Below are positions 32,265-41,351 of a stretch of 52,519 bases of DNA, one piece after another. Position 1 is the stretch's first letter. Every line of letters begins with the position of its first letter. Both the position numbers and the translations under genes were made by a program. This DNA is from a virus, in IMG/VR virus record IMGVR_UViG_3300040801_001234, positions 1 through 52,519 of that record. One strand, given 5' to 3'. Under the pieces are notes generated by a model that saw nothing but the letters and a program-made list of their open reading frames with translations, was not told the origin of the DNA and did no database searches.

Positions 32265-34516
32265 TGGCTATTATCGATCCTAGCGAAGCTATGAAACTAC
32301 TACACACAAAACGTCCTGATGATTCTGGAGACGATGAAGTAGTAATGTCTATGAAAGAATTAATAGATACAGTCAAAAGTACTGAAAATAAACTTAAGAT
32401 AATTAGACAAGATATAAGTTTAGCACGCCGCGATCAAAGCAATTCCATAAAATCCGTGAAGGGTTATGTTGAAGAAGCACAAAACACAATCAACAAAAAA
32501 CTAGACAAATCTGAAAAGAAATCTGTAAGTGACAACAAAGAAACTCATGAGAGACTTTTAGAATTAACTCATAAGATAGAATCTGCAATTGGCTCTAAAG
32601 GAGAAATTTCTGAAAGTACAGAAGACATAAAAGAGAAGTTAGAAGAAATATATGATGGACTGTCAACTAAAACTGATTCTATAATTCATGCTCTAAATAT
32701 AATTCCAGAAGATTTGAAAAATTCTATTGAATCTTTAAGAGATGCAATAATTGTTGGAGCTGAGATGGCTTCTAATAAGATGGCTGAGACCTCTTCTATT
32801 CAAACTGAAACTCTTTCATCAGCAATATCAGCATCGACTGAATCTATTACTAAAGACTCTCAGTCTAAGTATCAAGAAACTAAAGAAATGCTTAAATCGG
32901 TTGGTAACAAAGTTAGTGATGGGTTTAAGTATGTATTCTCTCTTCCTGGAATGTTAATCGATCAAATAGCCAGCCTAACTCTCAAAAAGGTTGCATCATT
33001 CATGCGGAACAAAATATTTGTTCCTGTTGTTGCTGCAATTTGGTCTGGAGTAGCAGCAATAATTGGATGGATTAATGCATATATAGTAACTCCCATACTA
33101 CTTCCTTTATTAGCTATAGGTGGTTTGATATTTTTATTCTTTATGGTTTTTAGCGAGACTTTCAGATCGTATGTTACTGAATTAGTTCAAAATATTTGGT
33201 CTTATGTCGAACCTTACTTAGGTCCGGTAGTAGAATGGATAGCAAACGCTGCTATTCATGTTATGGAATACTTGAGTGAATGGTGGTTTAATGATGTAAT
33301 GCAGGGAAAGTCTTGGTCTGAATTCTTGTCCGATGTTTGGTACAGTTTTTCAACTGCTATTGGACCTTTCCTTTGGGATGTTCTGTTAGAATCTTCTACT
33401 AACTTAGGTATCTTTTTTAGACAAATGTGGGACTACTTCTGGGAATTAGACGAAACCTGGAGAACAATGTTTGGAGAATGGCTTAGAGATATTCCTTATG
33501 TTGGACCAGTATTTGATGCTATTATGAACTTCATGGATTGGGTAAGTAATACGCTGGAACCATGGATTGAATGGGTACAAGAAGGAATAGATCAGATAAT
33601 TCAATATGTTCTACCAGAAGATGTTGCTTCTGAATATTCTAGTTTAAGAGAATCTGGAGCTTCAAGATATTATTCAGCTACCGCAGCTATTGGACAGGCG
33701 GTTGGACTACGACAATCTAGAGATGAACTTGATGCATTAAGTTCTGACGGAGGTCTTTCTAATATTAGGCTGGCTCAGTCTATATTTGCTCAAGACTATC
33801 GTGATGTTAGAATGCTTGTTGGAATTTTACGAAATGAAGACAGAGATTCTGTTTTAGACGAAATTAGATCGGTATATAACCAGACTCAGCAGTCTCCAAG
33901 AGAGCTTAATACAAGGTGGGAGTGGTTCACAGAACAAGATTGGAATTCTCCCAGAATGAGAAATGCTATCTTTGATGCTCTTACTGTAGATTTTAGAAGT
34001 TCTAACGCAGGACTTCATCAGACAGATGACTACTATAAAGCAGTTTTCGGAATTGATTTCAATCAGCCTGGACCTAGATTCTTGCAGGAATTTGATGCTC
34101 TGAGAGATTATCTCAGAAATGCTCCTGAAACTTCTGCAACAGTTAATGAAGTTTATACTGAAATTAATGAAGCTGCTGATGGAATGATTGTTAGGGTTGC
34201 AGAAGCTGGAGACGATGAAGCTATCATACCTTTAAACAAACGAGGTGCCAAATTCATAGCTGATACTATTAGTAAATTATTACCACAAGTAGATTTACCT
34301 TCCGTCAACCTAAAAGAAGAAGAACATGAATCTTTAGATAGGAAATTTGATGAACTAGGATCATATGTTCAAGCAATGGGGAATAAGATAGTTTCGGCTA
34401 TTGCTGGAATGGGTGGAGGAAAGAGAGATGCTGATATGTCTAAGTTTGATGAGCAAATACAATTAAACAAAATGCTGTCTCAAGGTAAATTGAATGGTAG
34501 AGGAGGTTCTATATAA
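32264..34516 (+). CDS. 29: Tail length tape measure protein (gp29-like)
   Basis: A 750-residue protein (T4 gp29: 590). The N-terminal ~225 residues are charged coiled coil. Residues ~235-300 are hydrophobic with several putative membrane-like segments (VPVVAAIWSGVAAIIGWI, TPILLPLLAIGGLIFLFFMV), followed by Trp-rich amphipathic helices. A further helical domain follows. Near the C-terminus, VAEAGDDEAIIPLNKRG matches the GE.GPEA.IPL element found at the end of many tape measures. Position after the chaperone pair and before gp48 is as in T4. The start overlaps the upstream stop. Confidence 0.88.
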   Translation: MAIIDPSEAMKLLHTKRPDDSGDDEVVMSMKELIDTVKSTENKLKIIRQDISLARRDQSNSIKSVKGYVEEAQNTINKKLDKSEKKSVSDNKETHERLLELTHKIESAIGSKGEISESTEDIKEKLEEIYDGLSTKTDSIIHALNIIPEDLKNSIESLRDAIIVGAEMASNKMAETSSIQTETLSSAISASTESITKDSQSKYQETKEMLKSVGNKVSDGFKYVFSLPGMLIDQIASLTLKKVASFMRNKIFVPVVAAIWSGVAAIIGWINAYIVTPILLPLLAIGGLIFLFFMVFSETFRSYVTELVQNIWSYVEPYLGPVVEWIANAAIHVMEYLSEWWFNDVMQGKSWSEFLSDVWYSFSTAIGPFLWDVLLESSTNLGIFFRQMWDYFWELDETWRTMFGEWLRDIPYVGPVFDAIMNFMDWVSNTLEPWIEWVQEGIDQIIQYVLPEDVASEYSSLRESGASRYYSATAAIGQAVGLRQSRDELDALSSDGGLSNIRLAQSIFAQDYRDVRMLVGILRNEDRDSVLDEIRSVYNQTQQSPRELNTRWEWFTEQDWNSPRMRNAIFDALTVDFRSSNAGLHQTDDYYKAVFGIDFNQPGPRFLQEFDALRDYLRNAPETSATVNEVYTEINEAADGMIVRVAEAGDDEAIIPLNKRGAKFIADTISKLLPQVDLPSVNLKEEEHESLDRKFDELGSYVQAMGNKIVSAIAGMGGGKRDADMSKFDEQIQLNKMLSQGKLNGRGGSI

Positions 34517-35982
34517 TGCCTAGAAAAATTGGTCAAAGTGCTGGAACATCAGTTCCCTCTTTCTACTTTCCTACTATAGAAGCTTGTTCGGATTTTCATA
34601 TTCCAAGAAAAGGTGCTAGAAGAAAATCTGGAGGTGTTAGTAATGCTGAATTTCTTAGTGGACCCCAGTTTTCAAATAATTCTGGGCGTCTTTTAGGACC
34701 TAATGAAACAATTTCAACTAATCTAAACAAGTTAAATATAACAGAACCTGAATCTTGGGCAAATAACAGTCCAGAAACTAACGCTGCTGCCGGTGCTGCT
34801 CATAATGGAATTATACGTCACAGCATGGACGAAGTAGTTCTTGAATTTCTTGGAAACACTCCGTATACTACTAGAACTAGGGTTGAGGGTGATATTGTAA
34901 GAGTTGAATATGATAGAAACGCAACTCAAACTGTAGCGAATCCAGAACCTATTGCTATTGTTAGAATTGCTCCAAACTCACAAGATTGGATGGATTTGGG
35001 AATTGATCATGAATGGGGAGACCCAGGAAGCATATTAGGATCGATATTTGAAACTATATCAGAAGGTGTAAACTTCGTTAATGATGCTCTTCAAGTATAT
35101 CAAACAGTTTCAACTGGATTTAGAGGAGCAGAATCAGCAGCGCAAAGTAGATTCCTCCAGAATAGAAACTTTAAATTTGACTTAATTGATCAGTACAGAG
35201 ACACTTCAGTTCCTGAAATTACTGTCCCATTTACATTATTCACTGCTGGTGGGGGAATTGAAGACTTCATTAGAGACATATACATACCAGTAATGCTTAT
35301 GTTAGCTTGGTCTTCTCCCAAGAGATCGACCGAGCCTTTTAATATTCAAGAACCTTTGTCTCAGTTGGCTGAAAGTAATGTAATTTCTTCAGAAGGCACT
35401 GGATCAGGTTCTAACGTCCCTGATGCAGCAAACACAGCCGAAAAGGACGAAATAGCTGCTGCAACCCAAGCTGGAGGGACGGGAGCTTCCCAAGATGCCT
35501 CTGCTCAGGAAGAAGTATTGAATGCAGTCCAAAGATTTTTCCCAGGATTTAGATTCGCAGTTCTAGACCCTCCATCTTATATAAGATTTACTCATACTAG
35601 TGGTCTATTCAGATTCCCTCAGTGCGCAATTACAAGTTTTAGATATAACTATAAAGGACCGTGGATTCATGCTGGAAGTAAAACATCAAAAATGGAAAAT
35701 ACGCTGGCAGCATTGACCAACAAAGGAATAATGCACGAACGCTGTTTCCCCGCAATATGTGAATGTTCATTAACATTAAAGGTTCTTGATAAAATGTATG
35801 CTGATGATTGGCTAGGAATGTTTGAATCCGAATTACAGCAATTTACATCAGGAAATGCTAATTTAAGTAATCGTGTTGAAGTATTAAGGAGAACTCCCGC
35901 TAGATCGACTCCAACCTCAGAATCTTTGCCAACTTCTAGAAGCACTGTCGGTCAAAATCCTATACAAAGAGGAAGGGAATAA
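34516..35982 (+). CDS. 48: Baseplate tail-tube cap gp48
   Basis: A 488-residue protein (T4: 364). The C-terminal region FPQCAITSFRYNYKGPW, MHERCFPAICECSLTLKVLDKM and DDWLGMFE fits the tube-like fold of gp48, which caps the baseplate for tube polymerisation. A Gly/Ser/Ala-rich insertion (about residues 290-335) separates the N-terminal part, which has an R.EG(D/E)IVRV.Y pattern, from the tube-like end. Directly downstream of the tape measure with TAATG overlap, as genes 29-48 in T4. The exact identity versus gp54 is less sure than the functional group. Confidence 0.72.
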   Translation: MPRKIGQSAGTSVPSFYFPTIEACSDFHIPRKGARRKSGGVSNAEFLSGPQFSNNSGRLLGPNETISTNLNKLNITEPESWANNSPETNAAAGAAHNGIIRHSMDEVVLEFLGNTPYTTRTRVEGDIVRVEYDRNATQTVANPEPIAIVRIAPNSQDWMDLGIDHEWGDPGSILGSIFETISEGVNFVNDALQVYQTVSTGFRGAESAAQSRFLQNRNFKFDLIDQYRDTSVPEITVPFTLFTAGGGIEDFIRDIYIPVMLMLAWSSPKRSTEPFNIQEPLSQLAESNVISSEGTGSGSNVPDAANTAEKDEIAAATQAGGTGASQDASAQEEVLNAVQRFFPGFRFAVLDPPSYIRFTHTSGLFRFPQCAITSFRYNYKGPWIHAGSKTSKMENTLAALTNKGIMHERCFPAICECSLTLKVLDKMYADDWLGMFESELQQFTSGNANLSNRVEVLRRTPARSTPTSESLPTSRSTVGQNPIQRGRE

Positions 35983-35985
35983 TAG

Positions 35986-36432
35986 ATGCCTAGACAAAAA
36001 ACCCATAAAAACACAAGCTTTGTTAATCTGTTTCCTGAAATAGTATATGATAAGTCAGAGATATCTAGAAACATACTTGACATATGGAATAATTATAGAG
36101 TAGTTTCGTTTCCCCAAGACATTTCCGAAGGAGCATATGTTTATCATAAAGTCACTACCGGAGAAACCCTATATCAAATAAGTAATACTTACTATGGGAC
36201 TATTGAATTTTGGTGGTTAATTCCTTTGGTGAATGACGCAGAAGACCCTACTATTTTCTTAGAAGATGTTTTAGAAGGAAGACATCCTCTTAATCTTCCA
36301 GCCAACACAATTAGAGTATTAGATTCTAATTTCATACCTCAGATACTAAGACAAGTTATGAGTTATAAGAATATTGTCTCTGAAATTAACAGAAAGGCTA
36401 ATTTATCGGAAAGTGAAATAGATGCCAGATAA
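35986..36432 (+). CDS. 53: Baseplate wedge gp53-like LysM protein
   Basis: A 148-residue protein (T4 gp53: 196). YHKVTTGETLYQISNTYYG followed by EFWWLIPLVNDAEDP is a LysM-like segment with the 'YG...YWW....N...DP' signature of gp53 wedge proteins. The N-terminal NLFPEIVYDKSEISRNILDIW and a helical tail complete it. In T4, gp53 joins wedges around the hub. Starts three bases after gp48 and overlaps the next gene by 11 bases. Confidence 0.78.
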   Translation: MPRQKTHKNTSFVNLFPEIVYDKSEISRNILDIWNNYRVVSFPQDISEGAYVYHKVTTGETLYQISNTYYGTIEFWWLIPLVNDAEDPTIFLEDVLEGRHPLNLPANTIRVLDSNFIPQILRQVMSYKNIVSEINRKANLSESEIDAR

Positions 36433-38065
36433 ATCTAAAATCAATCAAAACGAACCCACAATAAGCGTAGGACAAGCATCATATGAAGTTGGAATAACCA
36501 GACTTCCTGTCGAAGAGTGGAGTGACATAACTTATGAAGAATTATTTGAACGCGGTTCAAGATCAAGGTCTCCTAAATTTCTACAATGGCAATTAACCCA
36601 TCAAATATATCAAATAATTGTTTATGATGGAATTGACATGATGTTCAGAACTGCCCAGATAAGCTTATTTGATACAACGGCAGTTAGAGAACTATTTCCT
36701 TTTACTGGAAATGAAATAATAACTGTCAAATATAAAAACCTTTATGCTCCTTCTTCAACTGGATCAGGAGCAGTTGAAAAGATTTTCCATTTTAGTATTG
36801 TCAATATAAAAGAAGTCGAACTTCCTAACGAAAGACGACAAGGAGCAAGAGCAATTGTAATGAATCTTGTAGAAGCTCCTGCGTACCAAGTATTTACTAA
36901 CAATGTTATATACAAAAGTTACCCTATAGATGGGGGAGGTCCAGGAAGATATCCAAGAAGATCAATGTTACTCAGTGATTTAATAACTGATACTCTTAAA
37001 TCAAGTCCTATAATCAATAATTTTTACAATATAGACGTTGAAGAGTCATTAAAAACAGAAGCTGACAAAATCGATTTCTATATACCAAATTGGACGATGA
37101 TTAAAACTCTTAGCTATCTTAGAAAGTTTATAACATCATCTGGAACTTTTCCTTATTATGTTATTAATATTGATCCCCCAAAAGGAGAGGGATTAAGACC
37201 TACTATTAGGGTTCGTTCCATATATTCATACATGTCTTCTCAAAATTATCACTTTTTCACAAACACTCAAGCTCACCTTTTATATAGATCAACCGCCAAT
37301 AAACAAAGAAAAGGAAGAGATTACACTAAAGATGAAAACGAAGATAATCGCTATGAAATAATGAATACGATGCTATCCTACGGCTTCGATTATTTTGATA
37401 GGACCTTATCGACGTTTGGTGGATTAAGTGGAGAAACCTTTGCAACTTTTGATTATTTGGCAGACAACTCATACATTGGATTTGATTTCAACACACTAAA
37501 GAATAACTATTGGGGACTTGGTAATTTCTCTTTACATGAGATGAATTATGGAAACCAATGGAGTAAATTTAGACCTCATCCTTTTAATGACCCCAAAAAG
37601 CTTTGGGCTATGAAGAGAAACGAATTCGCACAGAATGCTATTAAATCAGGGATATTTTGTCATGTATCTTCATATTTAAATAATTACAGAAGAGTCGGTA
37701 ATATGTGTGATGTTGTTTTTGACAACAACTTGTCAGATTCTAGAGTTGATATGATGATGTCCGGTCATTGGCTTATTTATGAACAAGTTGATAAAATCGC
37801 TCCAAACGAAGCAAGATCACATGTTACATTAATCAAGGACGGTCTAGAAACTGTTCAAAGTGAAGTGTATAAGAGTAGATTAACAAAAATCAACAATCTG
37901 AATCCAGTAAACCGAAATGCAGGAATAGATTCAGTTGGTGGAGCGGGTGGAGCAATTCCCAAAGATAATCTAAATAGAAGTACAGATTTTAGTTCTAACT
38001 CAGCAACTTGTCCAGCAAACATAGAGATTAATAAATGGCAAAAAGGATTATCAAGAGGTAATTAA
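36422..38065 (+). CDS. 27: Baseplate hub protein, gp27-like
   Basis: A 547-residue protein (T4 gp27: 391). Early QLTHQIYQIIVYDGIDMMFRTAQISLFDTT and LFPFTGNEIITVKYKN fit the first hub barrel. LPNERRQGARAIVMNLVEAP and the SYLRKFI...GTFPYYVIN region fit hub domain architecture. The late SGHWLIYEQVDKI...SHVTLIKDGL is the conserved C-terminal element of hub proteins. No lysozyme domain is present, and no gp5 gene is seen in this window. The C-terminal ~60 residues are Asn/Ser-rich and disordered. Confidence 0.7.
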   Translation: MPDKSKINQNEPTISVGQASYEVGITRLPVEEWSDITYEELFERGSRSRSPKFLQWQLTHQIYQIIVYDGIDMMFRTAQISLFDTTAVRELFPFTGNEIITVKYKNLYAPSSTGSGAVEKIFHFSIVNIKEVELPNERRQGARAIVMNLVEAPAYQVFTNNVIYKSYPIDGGGPGRYPRRSMLLSDLITDTLKSSPIINNFYNIDVEESLKTEADKIDFYIPNWTMIKTLSYLRKFITSSGTFPYYVINIDPPKGEGLRPTIRVRSIYSYMSSQNYHFFTNTQAHLLYRSTANKQRKGRDYTKDENEDNRYEIMNTMLSYGFDYFDRTLSTFGGLSGETFATFDYLADNSYIGFDFNTLKNNYWGLGNFSLHEMNYGNQWSKFRPHPFNDPKKLWAMKRNEFAQNAIKSGIFCHVSSYLNNYRRVGNMCDVVFDNNLSDSRVDMMMSGHWLIYEQVDKIAPNEARSHVTLIKDGLETVQSEVYKSRLTKINNLNPVNRNAGIDSVGGAGGAIPKDNLNRSTDFSSNSATCPANIEINKWQKGLSRGN

Positions 38066-38067
38066 AA

Positions 38068-38403
38068 ATGACAACGCAACCAGGAGACGGAAACGATTTT
38101 GATGGGGATGGAGATGTTGATAAGGAAGACTTTTCTAACGTTTTCGATTGGGGGGATTGGAACGAAGAATCGGTAGAATCTCTTAATTATTGGAATAATA
38201 GATATGACAGAGGGGATGCATTAGATGAATGTCCAGATCATTGCGCAACAAGTGGAAGCAGTGGAACTAGCGGAACAAGTGGTACTAGCGGAACCAGTGG
38301 GTCTCCTGATGTGTTTTATTGCCCAAAAATAGAAAGTGTGTTTATTGAAAGATGCAGTAAGGTAGAAGTATTCATAAGAGGAGGACGAGATGGGTTTAGG
38401 TGA
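38068..38403 (+). CDS. Dockerin-like EF-hand protein with GTSG repeats
   Basis: A 111-residue protein. DGNDFDGDGDVDKEDF near the start is a dockerin-type calcium-binding loop (D-x-D-x-D-G-x-V-D), followed by a Trp/Asn-rich helix. Residues ~61-80 are a (GTS)n-like linker, SGSSGTSGTSG..., of the kind found in phage appendage proteins. A short beta segment follows. It overlaps the next gene by 14 bases. Position after the hub suggests a baseplate or fibre attachment part, possibly calcium dependent (inference). Confidence 0.6.
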   Translation: MTTQPGDGNDFDGDGDVDKEDFSNVFDWGDWNEESVESLNYWNNRYDRGDALDECPDHCATSGSSGTSGTSGTSGTSGSPDVFYCPKIESVFIERCSKVEVFIRGGRDGFR

Positions 38404-38836
38404 TGGATTTAAGGATTTTTATTGCGGGGACACTGTGAGAATAATAGTGTCAAATAAGCCATATATCGATTTAACAGTTCCTCCTGATTTAAATGATTAT
38501 CGTAATGCTGAATGCACTAATATAAAAATATACAACCCAAGGAACCAAAAAATAGTTGATTCAGCATTATGTCAAATTGCTGATAGACCTGGATGGTATA
38601 CTTATTGTTATAGAATAAGTTGCTCTGGATGTGTATATGGAATATATAGGGTTGAAATAACTTTACAAAGTACAAACATATCTTGTTGCACTGAGCCAAC
38701 TACAGGAAGTCCAGGAATAAGTGGATGTGACATTGAAACCCCTGGAACAACAGGTACAAGTGGAACTCCTTCTAATGATGTTTGTAGTGATACTACTATA
38801 GAATATTTTAGAGTAATTTCAAAAGAGAGCTTTTAA
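38390..38836 (+). CDS. Cys-rich beta protein with GTSG tail
   Basis: A 147-residue protein. The body looks like a small beta-sandwich (DTVRIIVSNKPYIDLTV ... VYGIYRVEITLQS) with about ten Cys. The tail TTGSPGISG...PGTTGTSGTPS resembles the linker of the preceding protein. AGAGGAGGA precedes the ATG. It is probably paired with the dockerin-like protein in an appendage or baseplate decoration. Family unrecognised. Stop overlaps the next start (TAATG). Confidence 0.55.
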   Translation: MGLGDGFKDFYCGDTVRIIVSNKPYIDLTVPPDLNDYRNAECTNIKIYNPRNQKIVDSALCQIADRPGWYTYCYRISCSGCVYGIYRVEITLQSTNISCCTEPTTGSPGISGCDIETPGTTGTSGTPSNDVCSDTTIEYFRVISKESF

Positions 38837-39492
38837 TGAAATGTGAAATCATAAGAAATACCGAATTATTACTTAATGAGGCTCATAGCAATAACTTTTT
38901 GTTTATTCTAGAGAGAGTTCCTTCAAGCTTCTTGTTATCAAAGTTTAGAGAAGATGATTTCAAAAAGATTGGAGTTATACCAGATGGTACTCTTGAGAGT
39001 ATTGTAAAAAATGGACTTGAATACATTAAGGAAAGCAATCAAGACACCTATAATTTTAGTATGTTTCTTCAATCATTCACTTTGCCAGACCTTAATTTAG
39101 ATACTTCAGTTATATCAACCGCTTTTGCTGATTTGAATGCGATTACAGGAAAGCTAAAATTTGGAACATTGAATCTTAATCTAATAGGAGACGAAAACTG
39201 GTTTATCTATAGAATGCTTTTATATTGGATGTACGCAGCATCAAACCCTGAAGAGTTTAACAACTTAACCGGGAGAAAGTATGCAAAAGAATTTTATATG
39301 AATGGTCATCTTATGCTATTAGACAATGATCATCAAAAAGTTGTAGAATTTGAGTTCAGAGATTTACATATTCAAACCATAGGTCAACAGGAATTAACAT
39401 ATCAAGATGCAAACAAAATCATCTTACCTACTACGTGGGTATACTCAACTTTTGTTCCTTCTGATGACTATAAAATACTAAAGGATATATAA
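38836..39492 (+). CDS. Tail-tube-like baseplate protein (tube initiator, gp54-like)
   Basis: A 218-residue protein. NNFLFILERVPSSFL, LQSFTLPDLNLDTS, TGKLKFGTLNLNLIGDENWFIYRMLLYWMY and KVVEFEFRDLHIQTIGQQELTY follow the tube-protein fold seen in gp19-type proteins ('F.L.I..VP ... F.LPG.....T ... V.F...L.V.F..DE.W..Y..L..W'). A second tube-like protein among baseplate genes fits the gp54 tube initiator role. T4 gp54 is longer (320), so the equivalence is functional and tentative. Confidence 0.6.
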   Translation: MKCEIIRNTELLLNEAHSNNFLFILERVPSSFLLSKFREDDFKKIGVIPDGTLESIVKNGLEYIKESNQDTYNFSMFLQSFTLPDLNLDTSVISTAFADLNAITGKLKFGTLNLNLIGDENWFIYRMLLYWMYAASNPEEFNNLTGRKYAKEFYMNGHLMLLDNDHQKVVEFEFRDLHIQTIGQQELTYQDANKIILPTTWVYSTFVPSDDYKILKDI

Positions 39493-39698
39493 TGGATAGA
39501 TTAGAATGGCTAGAAAAAGAATACCCATGTGATAAAAGACATGGAAAGGCTATGACAGGATGTTGTGGAAATAAATTTCCTTCTAATGGAAAAGTAGATT
39601 GTCGTTTACATAACCATCCGACTCCTTGGTATGAATGTACTGAATGTCCATACCAGGAGAGGATTGGAAAGTCAAAAGCCCTTGACAATAATAAATAA
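39492..39698 (+). CDS. Small Cys/His-rich protein
   Basis: A 68-residue protein with seven Cys (positions 13, 24, 25, 37, 49, 52 and a CxxC near the end) and several His, probably a zinc-binding knuckle. The ATG overlaps the upstream TAA (TAATG). No family recognised; it lies at the end of the baseplate transcript, before a late promoter. Confidence 0.55.
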   Translation: MDRLEWLEKEYPCDKRHGKAMTGCCGNKFPSNGKVDCRLHNHPTPWYECTECPYQERIGKSKALDNNK

Positions 39699-39703
39699 GA
39701 TTT

Positions 39704-39711
39704 TATAAATA
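39704..39711 (+). promoter_or_regulatory. T4-type late promoter TATAAATA
   Basis: An exact match, 23 bases before the ATG at 39727. It should drive the acidic protein and the Ser-rich protein downstream. Confidence 0.8.
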
Positions 39712-39726
39712 CACTTAGAGGGTTGT

Positions 39727-40905
39727 ATGAGAGACGAAAAGATTCGCACTAGAATTCTTGAGCACCTACTTTCTGAGCAGGAGCCTGAAGAAGATACAGA
39801 AACTGATGAAGATACCGAAGATACTGAAGATACAACTTCAGATGAAGATGATTTCTTTTCTGATGAAGACATAGAATCAATTGATTCTGAAGAAGACCCC
39901 GACGACGCCGAAGATACAGATGCAGATGAAGATTTATCTTCTGATGATTCCGAAGATTCTCTAGAAGACCCTCAAGAGCAATTTGCATCAGATAATGAAA
40001 AAGTAGAAACTCTTTTTAAAGATTCTGGAACCCCAGAACAAGATTATAGTTTAACTAATGAAAATAATATTAGACTAGCTAAGTTTAGGTTCCTCAACTC
40101 TGGGATCAATCCATTTGATATGATGAGCGAGATAGAAAGACAAAAAGGTGTCCGTGTAGACGAATTAATTTCCAGATTGTCTCCAGATGAATACGAAGTA
40201 TACCTTGAAAAGGGTAAAACTCTTAGAAAAGATTTCAAACTAATTGCTGAAAGAGAAAAGAAGGTAATAATATATAATTCTAACATTCCTATGTATTTTA
40301 ATGATCAGAAAGGTAATCGTAGAAAGATTACCCACCCAAACGATGAAGCTCAGGCTATAAAAAGAGTTCTAGATTATATGGATAGAGTTTTTGGGGAAAA
40401 TTGGGTAGACAATCAAAAAGCTGTAAAGTTTCTATCAAATATAAAAATAAACTTTTCTGAAGACCCGAAGATTAGACCTAATCTTGTTGAAGCTTCTTTG
40501 TATAAAGAATCAGATAGACCACCTTCTGTTTTTAATATTATATTCTTTGAAACTCCAAAGTCAGTTCAAAGATTTATAGAAAGCAATCAAGAAATCACTG
40601 AATATATGAAATCTTCAATTTTCAGGACCCTTGCAAGTGACTTCATCGCTGAAGGAACTGGAAGCTCTAAAAGCAGCGTATACGCCGTTCTAAAAGAAGA
40701 AGGGGACGCTGCCGGGTCAGACGACGTAGAAGACGAAACTTTAGATTCTGAGGACGCTGAAGGCGATTTTGGAGGCTTTGGAGCAGAGGGCGAGGGAGCA
40801 GGTGAAGATATGAGTGATTTTGGAGATGAAGACCTCGGAGACCTAGGAGACCTTGGAGACGAAGACTTAGGAGCCGAAGAAGGCGAGGAAGATTTGCAAC
40901 TTTAA
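39727..40905 (+). CDS. Acidic virion-type protein of unknown function
   Basis: A 392-residue protein with three parts: an Asp/Glu/Ser/Thr-rich N-terminus (residues 17-85), a folded middle (95-315) with alternating helices and strands (e.g. KKVIIYNSNIPMYFND, SVFNIIFFETPKSVQRF), and a Gly/Asp/Glu-rich C-terminal tail. The architecture of acidic arms around a fold recalls the 834-residue protein at 5251. A possible gp21-type site is IAE|G near residue 306. The family is not recognised. A late promoter precedes it; no standard AGGAG is present (GAGGG at about seven bases). Confidence 0.6.
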   Translation: MRDEKIRTRILEHLLSEQEPEEDTETDEDTEDTEDTTSDEDDFFSDEDIESIDSEEDPDDAEDTDADEDLSSDDSEDSLEDPQEQFASDNEKVETLFKDSGTPEQDYSLTNENNIRLAKFRFLNSGINPFDMMSEIERQKGVRVDELISRLSPDEYEVYLEKGKTLRKDFKLIAEREKKVIIYNSNIPMYFNDQKGNRRKITHPNDEAQAIKRVLDYMDRVFGENWVDNQKAVKFLSNIKINFSEDPKIRPNLVEASLYKESDRPPSVFNIIFFETPKSVQRFIESNQEITEYMKSSIFRTLASDFIAEGTGSSKSSVYAVLKEEGDAAGSDDVEDETLDSEDAEGDFGGFGAEGEGAGEDMSDFGDEDLGDLGDLGDEDLGAEEGEEDLQL

Positions 40906-40931
40906 GGTATAATGCCTACAAGGAGAATCCA

Positions 40932-41348
40932 ATGGCAGAAAACTTAAATGACGATCCCGATCTAGTAATTGAACATGTGAAAAACAAGGAAGAAAACAAA
41001 GTGCCTAACAAAATGCTCAATCCTATAACACACAAAATAATAGAAAGAGCCATTAAACAGGTACTTGGAGACTATGTTAAGGACCAAAAAGTATTCACAG
41101 TTGAATCATTACATTATCTTAGAACCAGAGTAACTGACCTTGTTAAGGAAAGACTTGGCGACGATGAAATTTTAAGCGTTGATATCGGATTAAACCTAAC
41201 AGATTTCTCTGATATTCCTTTCTTTTTTAAAGTCAATGTTCCAAAAGAAAAACTTGAAGATCATATTCTTTCAGTTGAAAATGAAACAGAAGAAGAAGTC
41301 AACGATACTGAACGAATTAAACAGGAGTTGTCAAACCCAGAGGAATAA
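40932..41348 (+). CDS. Hypothetical protein
   Basis: A 138-residue protein. A central alpha/beta part (KIIERAIKQVLGDYV, RVTDLVKERLGDDEILSVDIGLNLTD) lies between charged ends. No motif assigned. AAGGAG precedes the ATG. It follows the acidic protein by 26 bases and precedes the Ser-rich protein by three bases, so it is probably co-expressed. gp25 was considered and not supported. Confidence 0.6.
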   Translation: MAENLNDDPDLVIEHVKNKEENKVPNKMLNPITHKIIERAIKQVLGDYVKDQKVFTVESLHYLRTRVTDLVKERLGDDEILSVDIGLNLTDFSDIPFFFKVNVPKEKLEDHILSVENETEEEVNDTERIKQELSNPEE

Positions 41349-41351
41349 TGA

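Noticed and set aside
38068-38836. Single gene broken by a frameshift between the two GTSG-linker proteins
   Set aside because: The second gene has a strong AGAGGAGGA ribosome-binding site and a well-placed ATG, and the first ends after a complete short fold, so two genes are more likely.
40932-41348. gp25-like baseplate wedge protein
   Set aside because: The size fits, but the lysozyme-like gp25 pattern is absent.
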